DNA of 64,000 nt from Arachnopeziza araneosa. Its lineage: Eukaryota; Ascomycota; Leotiomycetes; Helotiales; Arachnopezizaceae. Under the pieces are notes generated by a model. That model did not search any database. It worked only from the letters and a program-made list of their open reading frames with translations, and was not told where the DNA came from. Each line of letters starts with the position of its first letter. The stretch's first letter is position 1. The DNA lies in assembly GCA_003988855.1 (NCBI GenBank), contig QYAI01000003.1:558001-622000 (forward strand), in the 5' to 3' direction. Made by a program: the position numbers and the translations under genes. Of this stretch, positions 57,959-64,000 are shown in pieces.

Positions 57959-60267
57959 ATGGACCAGATGGATTACGAATACACGATAGATGACCCGCAG
58001 GCCAACCAACAAGCCAATGCTGCTGCTGCAGCTCATCAATACCAGTGCCATCAACCTCACCCACCATCTGCCTCGAGTGCCTTTGCTTCTCAAGCTCGAG
58101 ACCGAGATCAGAGCAGCCAGCATTACGACCCCGTTCACGACGCAACCGGCTGGTATCACTCCAATAATGCTCCTGGCATGAGCCGTCCATTCTACGCACC
58201 ACCCCAGCCCAACCCACAATGGGCAGCTCCGTCCTTCTTACCAATGCACAATTCTTTTCAAGCATATCCGGAAGTCCAGAGATCGAACCCCCGGCCTTCG
58301 GATCAAGCCAGCCTCAGATCATCAAGAGGATTCCTCGAGATGCCCTGGAATGAAGTTCAAGGGTTCGAGCCACTGCGTTTTGGATATCCACCCTACTCGA
58401 ACCCAATGAATACGACCGGGGACACGAGTGGTCCTCCGGTTGTCTCTTCGCAGCAGCTCTTGCCATCTGTTGCTCCCCGCTCTCAGATCCCCCACCACGA
58501 GGGCTACAGAAGAGATGGGCAGAGCGGATTGAGTCAACAACAGCAAGGTCAGATGCCCGCTATGCTAGGCCCTAATGCTTCGATGCGGCGAGGAGCAGAG
58601 GAAAGCATAGCAGGAGAACGCTTAGCTCAACATATCCCTGCAGGATCCTTTCCTTCAGACTCTAGGAGTGGTATTCGACCCTCTTGATAATTGCAAATGG
58701 TGCTAATCGCCAGTATAGGACACTCGAGGCCATTCCGGCATAGCGCAATGTCTCGAATCAACGGATCTGTCGAACCTCCACATCCCCGCCGACGGACTGG
58801 TACTTGGGACTCGGATGAAGACGAGGACTCGGCCCTTGGAACTGATGTGTACTCGGAGTTTCAGCGTCGCCAACATGAGATATTATTTGGGGATGGGCTT
58901 GGCGAAGAAAGATCTCTAGCAGCAATGCGAGGCGCGATTGCCGCTGGCAAAAGGATACCTTCCAAAGAAGCTATAACATCTCTCGAAGAAGTGAAGCTGG
59001 GTGATCTCACAGGGAATGACCGCAGTAAGTAGATAGCCACTCTGATCTTGAAGAGCCTTGAAGTACAAAATCTCCTCAAGGAAGAAATCGGATACGGAAT
59101 GCTGTTCAGAGATCACGTTAACATTTTCTAGCATGCATTATTTGCTACAATGATTTTGGGGTCGAGAACCCGGAAGGATTAGTTGAGACACCTCTGCGGC
59201 TCCCTAAGTGCAAGCATATATTTGGTGATAAGTGCATCAAGAAATGGTTTGAAGACTCCGACAGTTGCCCTTATTGCCGTGACAAGCTCCCATCAGAATT
59301 ATCTGTAAGAAAGAGCGTGACATATGATACGTACCGAGCTACCCGAGAACGAATACAGCTATTGAGTCAACGCGCCCGACAGAGTCTGGCGTCTAGATAT
59401 TCATTCGCAGAAGACTCGGGGTCTGGGAGAACGTATGCATGGGTACTTTCCTCTTTTCAAACAAGTGCTAACACCAGCAAAAGGTCTATCACTGCATCAC
59501 AAAGAGCCCTCGAAGAGTACGAGAATATGATGAATAGAGACGTAGGCTCTTGGGGTTTAGCTCCATCGAACCGGTCATCCACCTCAGACTCCCCAGAAAG
59601 GCGGCGCCAAGCCCGAGGTAGGATTGGAAGTAATAGAGCAGCACATCAATTAGGACGTCCTACATCCGTTGGGTCAGCCAGATCACTCAATCCTACTTTC
59701 AGCCACCAGCTTGTTGCTCAACGTCCTCCTCTACATAATCCTTCTATGAACAATCAGACTAATAACCATACACCACAAAGATCCACAACACCTGGTTTGA
59801 CGAGACAACAGAGTTCAACTACACAGACCCCCCCACGGAATCGTGTGCGTAGTGGTGTAGAGTCATCACCGTCGTCGTCACCGGAAGCAGCATCGCCCCC
59901 CATCGCAGTCGGATCAGGCGTATCGATGAGAGAAAGCCTGTCAGAACGCTCAGGTCAGGCTGTTTTACGACGTAGTCTTGATGTTTCGGCTCCTCCTTTT
60001 GAGTGGGGCTCGAATGCTCTGATCTACCTAGGCCAGCAGGAAACAAATGACTTAAGCTCTGCGCAGCAAACTCATCCCATTGTTCAATATAACCAAGCTC
60101 AAAACTCTACACAGTTTTCTTCAACTCCTACTGGCAGCACATCAGTTCGTCGACATTTCGATGGCGAGAGAAATGCTAGTGGCTCCTTACAACCAGATGA
60201 TATCAACAACAGTACGAACAGTTCTTTAAATACACATTCCATTTTCCAGCCTCGGTGGTCGCGGTAA
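57959..60267 (+). CDS. RING-finger protein, probable E3 ubiquitin ligase
   Basis: Three exons (57959-58670, 58719-59024, 59132-60267) give 717 residues. One RING domain spans about residues 340-385: CIICYNDF, then PLRLPKCKHIFGDKCIKKWF and DSCPYCRDKL, the Cys/His spacing of a C3HC4 or H2-type RING. The first 240 residues are Gln/Pro/Ser-rich and disordered; the last 330 are Ser/Thr/Asn-rich. RINGs of this type recruit E2 enzymes; substrates are unknown. The RING is built only by removing a 107-nt intron (59025-59131, donor GTAAGT), which supports the model. A GTACTT...TGCTAACACCAG stretch at 59449-59483 resembles an intron but removing it would break the frame. Confidence 0.87.
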
Positions 60268-61106
60268 AGAGACCTCGAAAGTCCTCCTTCGTCCCAAAAA
60301 TGATCAGGAAAAATAAATCGGGACCCCCAATGCTTGTCATAAAAACCTAAAGCAGATCATACAACACCCATCCGCATTTCACTAGCTCTCGGGATTTCAA
60401 CAAGTTATTCTACTCTTCTACAGTATGGCATGAGGTACAGCACGAAGGGATAACATTCGATGGCGTAAAATGGGGTAATTGATTAGCACCGAGTTTCTAT
60501 TATGGGCGTTTTGAAGGCTGATGATGAACTTCGATTTCATTTCACCGTGAGAGAAACGATGATGCCCATTCAGATACTATAGCTACTAGCTACACATGCA
60601 TTATGAACAAAACTATTATTGTATCACGCTTGTTGTGATATGACTGCCGTCATCTTTTACTCTTGTCTGCATACACTTTCCAGTTTTTGATCGTTCGGAA
60701 TCCTTATTTTAGTAATGACTTTCTCTCAAATATTACGAGCTCTCTAAGATAGACGCCTTCTTCCTCTCCGCTTGGTCTGCGCCAATCGGAACCAGGGCGT
60801 GAATCATATAGAGTTTACGTCGGTCCTTCTATTTCTCGTTAGCTCACGTTCATGCAAGTCTCAAAAAGTGGTCAATCTCCTGGATTTAGGTAACGTAAAC
60901 TCAAGTTTGGGTGGTACTTCGAACACTCTAATACATATAGACATAACCCATACTTCTCGATGGCAAGTTTATCGAGGCCCTACTTTCATGAGGATGTTGG
61001 TCCTTACCCCCGACCTTGAAAGTCACCCAGGCTAGGAACGATTCAAACATGAATTCGGTAGTAGATAGATATGTTCCCAACATTTGCTTTGCCTATATAT
61101 ATGATT
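60268..61106. other. Convergent intergenic region
   Basis: 839 bp between converging genes, AT-rich with several T-tracts. No coding frame or RNA gene was recognised. Confidence 0.45.
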
Positions 61107-62379
61107 TTATAATTTTGGGCTCTCTCGTAACGCTTTCTGATTCTTCTGTACCTGAGCCCACGCTAATTGGCCTGCCGGGTGCCTTGCTTCGGCATTATAC
61201 ATAGCTTTCGCGCTACTCGCCTGCCTAACCGCGTACCTCGAAGCAATTCCTTGATAGATGCAGGTCATTCGAAAGAAACCAAATGCAACCCCCCACGTCA
61301 AGTCAAGGCTCGGGTCCCAGCCCGCGACTTCTGTATACAACCGAACTAGCTCTTCCAGGCTGGGGAGTCCTGGTGTAGTACCTTTCTTGAACGACGGTGC
61401 TTGCTTCATGAACTCTTGATCCACAAGGAAATAAGGAGATGTTAGGTTGATCAGGTCTGATAAAGGGTGTCCGATTGTCGACATCTCCCAGCTGTAAGTA
61501 ATACGTAAGTAAATTGTAATCATTGTGGTCAAAATAATGGACGTACTCTAAAATTCCAATCACTCTCGGCTCCGTCTTGTGAAAAACTAGATTATCAATC
61601 TTATAATCTCCGTGAATTGGGTTTCCTCTGTCCAGAGGCTGGTACCTTTTGTCTCGGAAGTACTCAAGCATCTCCTCGACGTGTGGTATCCTCCCGACCG
61701 GCTTTTTGGTCTCAACGTCTTTAACGCTGGCTTGTGCTCTCTCAATTATGCCAAAGGTTTTGATCTGACGGTCATAGAAGCCTGACGCTTTCCCATACCC
61801 TTCGAGCCCTACGTCTACAGGATTGATCCTGTGGAGCTTGGCTAAAGTGCGTATAGCATCATGCCACCTGAAAAAGTCAACGTAGTTCCGTAGATAACTC
61901 AAGGAGCCCGGTGAGGAAGAACACATACATCTCCGTCCTGTCAGCAGGGCTCACACCAGGCATGGTTGGATCTTCAATGATCCTTCCATCTAAGAATTCC
62001 ATGATGTAGAAAGGTGTCCCAATGATAGCGTTATCTTGACAGAGACAATAAGTCTTGGGGACCGGGACATCAGTCTTCTCTAAAGCGTGGATGATGCGGT
62101 ATTCCCGCTCAACTTGATGTGCTGTTTTCGAGACTAATTTTCCGGGAGGTTTCTTTCGAAGAACAAATTTCGTGCCATTCCGTGCAGTGAGCTGGTAAGT
62201 GGGATTTGACTGTCCAAATCCGAACTGCGTCAAGCCATCAATCCTCGTCCAAGGGTTGATTTGGGGGGAGCCGGGCTTACCTGCTCAACATCAATTGGGA
62301 GCTCGATTTCTGGGACATTTTGGAAGATGTAGCTCTCTAGAGAGGCTATGTCTACAGGTTGCCTTACGGGGCCGGCCAT
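61107..62379 (-). CDS. APH-fold kinase-like protein (ACAD10/11 N-domain type)
   Basis: Aminoglycoside-phosphotransferase-fold proteins of this group are small-molecule kinases; relatives form the N-terminal domain of ACAD10/11. Four exons (62379-62281, 62224-61929, 61867-61547, 61491-61107) give 366 residues. An N-lobe with GQSNPTYQL and FVLRKKPPGKL (ATP-binding Lys), a helix EREYRIIHAL, the catalytic loop HGDYKIDNLVF near residue 217, and the metal-binding DWEMSTIGHPL near 240 formed across an exon join are all visible. Catalytic residues therefore look intact. Introns are 55-61 nt. The substrate is unknown; ACAD10/11 kinases act on 4-hydroxy-acids, which is only a hint here. There is no obvious targeting peptide. 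Confidence 0.9.
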
Positions 62380-62644
62380 CGTAGAGAAGAGGAATGGATG
62401 GTGGAAGCTTGGAAACGAGCATCTTGTATGGTTGTGTGGGATACAGGACAAGTCGATTAACAGCCTCGGCTCGGGATGAGAGCGAGGAGGTCTTGGGATA
62501 CCTACCACCAGGGAGTGTCAGCATTCGTGGTCCGAGCTGTGCACGCCTAAATAAACCAAAAACACGAAAGAATATTAAGTAATCAGTAAGATGGTTAAGT
62601 TAGCGAGACGTAGGTTTCGATGATTATAATTATATTAACTGCTT

Positions 62645-63613
62645 CTACTCTGCTAGCTCAAAGGTAGCACCTAATCGACTGAATAGCTCAAATTCCATTC
62701 TTTTAGCCGCCTTTGGACCCTCTAGTATTTGACCCATCATATCCGAGTAAGGAGGGAAATCGTGCTCAAATGTAGGCTCGCCCGCACCTCGCATATTCGT
62801 TAAGACAGCTTGTCGGAAATGCCAACGGAGGAGTCCATCAGCAGGTCTTTCTGGACCCTGAAGAACTGTTTGGTCAAGGTATGTTCCAGCAATATTATTT
62901 CCATCAAAAGCAAAGCAGACAATCTTGTAGTTATCCTAAAACAAGTTAGATCTATAGGAAACTCTATAAGAGATATACATACATCAGGATTAATTGAGAA
63001 CTTGTAAAAGTCAAACTTTGTATGTAGATCTTGACGAATAAAAAGCCCATTTTGCGGAGAATTAATCCGGCCTCCACTAAATGTTATGTCAAGAGGAGTT
63101 GTAATGTAACGGCCGTAATTTCCATTCTTAAACTGCTCTTCATATGCTAATGGGAAAATATGCGCAGCTTCAAAACCAGTAAACTCATCTTCCATTATCG
63201 GTTGTCCTGTTATAACACAACGTTGATCCCGTTCACGAACAGCATTCTTAAAGGCTGCAACGCGAGGGCCAGTTTGTATAGAGAGAGCTCGAACTAGTAC
63301 TATCTCATCATTAAGCTCGAAGGGTTCTGCTTCAATTTAACTACTTGTAAATAAAGAGCTTGCCTAAAGACTTACGAAGAGAAATGATAGAATAGTTCCC
63401 AGGTTGCAGTAGAGAGTTGTCCCGCGCTAATTTAACCTCGCTATCATCTTGTAGAGAAAAGTCGCTTGTAACAATCGTGACAATCTCAACCATATCGTAA
63501 AGGTTAGCACATGTAACACCGTTGGTAAGTCTTAGACCACCAATTTCAGTGCTTTGATCGCTCGAGTTAAAAAGATGAACATTGCGATATTTAGCACGGT
63601 TGCTGCTTGACAT
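62645..63613 (-). CDS. HNH-nuclease-domain protein, fungal family
   Basis: Three exons (63613-63376, 63329-62983, 62935-62645) give 291 residues. The HNH region runs from about residue 115 to 180: CVITGQP, then FEAAHIFPLAYEEQF and INSPQNGLFIRQDLHTKFDFYKF, with the Asn and His of a ββα-metal fold in place. I recall this as a family of undescribed function, common and variable in number in filamentous fungi. The start MSSSNRAKYRNVHLF was preferred over ATGs at 63757 and 63751. Introns are 46 and 47 nt. The gene and its surroundings are AT-rich compared with the rest of the window. Confidence 0.85.
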
Positions 63614-64000
63614 GGTGGAGGAGGGGCGGTTTTGGTATAGCGTTGATGTTGATTTTGTCGTTGTTGAGTTGTTGGAGATAAATGATGGAAGACGAGGCTG
63701 AAGTTGTGCCTGAGAATAAATAGTCAGTGCACGATTGGCTAACCATTTCATGGTCATTTAGAGTATTCTACTATACTTTGCTTTTAATAATTAATCTACT
63801 TGTTTCTCTTAGCTCTGAGCATCGATCTAGCATCTTTTTAATCTACTAGAGGCCTGTAGATTTCGAGGGTGCGAATTGTGTTGCAAGTAAGGTACGAATT
63901 TGTGTAGGTTCTTTCGAATAGCATCATAAAGCAGACTTTTGCGGGTGCAGCATATTTTTCGTGTTAATTTCTTATTTTAGCATCAGCTTGCATTAATTAT
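63614..64000. other. AT-rich right edge
   Basis: The upstream region of the HNH gene. It is increasingly AT-rich and shows no coding frame on either strand beyond a possible extension of the HNH gene's start. Confidence 0.4.

Noticed and set aside
59449..59489. Possible intron in RING gene (GTACTT...TGCTAACACCAG)
   Set aside because: Either acceptor gives a length that is not a multiple of three (35 or 41 nt) and breaks the following long frame; the sequence is open through it.
1..64000. CRISPR arrays, operons, bacterial insertion sequences or prophage
   Set aside because: The window is eukaryotic nuclear DNA; no regularly spaced repeats, transposase genes or prokaryotic gene layout were seen.

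Overview
This is nuclear DNA of a filamentous ascomycete (Pezizomycotina; protein wording suggests Leotiomycetes, but that is inference). The evidence is dense housekeeping genes broken by short introns (mostly 44-110 nt) with GT...CTAAC/CTAAT...AG signals, fungal-specific families, and no operons. All coordinates below come from splicing by eye: exon joins were accepted only when reading phase and family sequence agreed across the junction.

Layout, left to right: a truncated gene at the left edge; the spliceosomal helicase Brr2 (minus); an unrecognised coiled-coil-like protein (plus); cytosolic phenylalanyl-tRNA synthetase alpha chain (plus); the mitochondrial arginine-specific carbamoyl-phosphate synthase large chain (plus), which carries a second gene inside one intron; NPL4 (minus) divergent from SEC66 (plus); a small fungal protein (plus); ORC3 (minus) divergent from a mitochondrial PPR protein (plus); a G-patch protein (minus); a degenerate tRNA-Ile(UAU)-like gene; a Frizzled/Smoothened-like seven-TM receptor (minus); about 6 kb without a recognisable gene; a YVC1-type TRP channel (minus) in ten exons; a GTPBP1-like GTPase (minus) divergent from the t-SNARE SEC9 (plus); EMC6 (minus); a conserved fungal protein of unknown role (minus); a Vezatin/Inp2-like membrane protein (plus); APC2 (plus); a RING-finger protein (plus); an APH-fold kinase-like protein (minus); and a fungal HNH-nuclease-domain protein (minus) in the AT-rich right end.

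The genes do not form one pathway. They cover splicing, translation, arginine synthesis, ER import and membrane insertion (SEC66, EMC6), ubiquitin pathways (NPL4, APC2, RING), replication (ORC3), exocytosis (SEC9) and signalling (receptor, vacuolar channel).

The most unusual locus is 14795-16424. A 1.6-kb intron, an order of magnitude longer than most others here, interrupts the carbamoyl-phosphate synthase gene inside its most conserved motif (the NPETVSTD region). It contains a same-strand gene for a GIY-YIG nuclease-like domain followed by two C2H2 zinc fingers. The intron is followed by a 25-nt microexon that rebuilds the motif with two unusual residues and appears to use a GC donor site. 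This looks like a nuclear homing-endonuclease-type element, possibly decaying, that has become a spliceosomal intron with its target motif rewritten.
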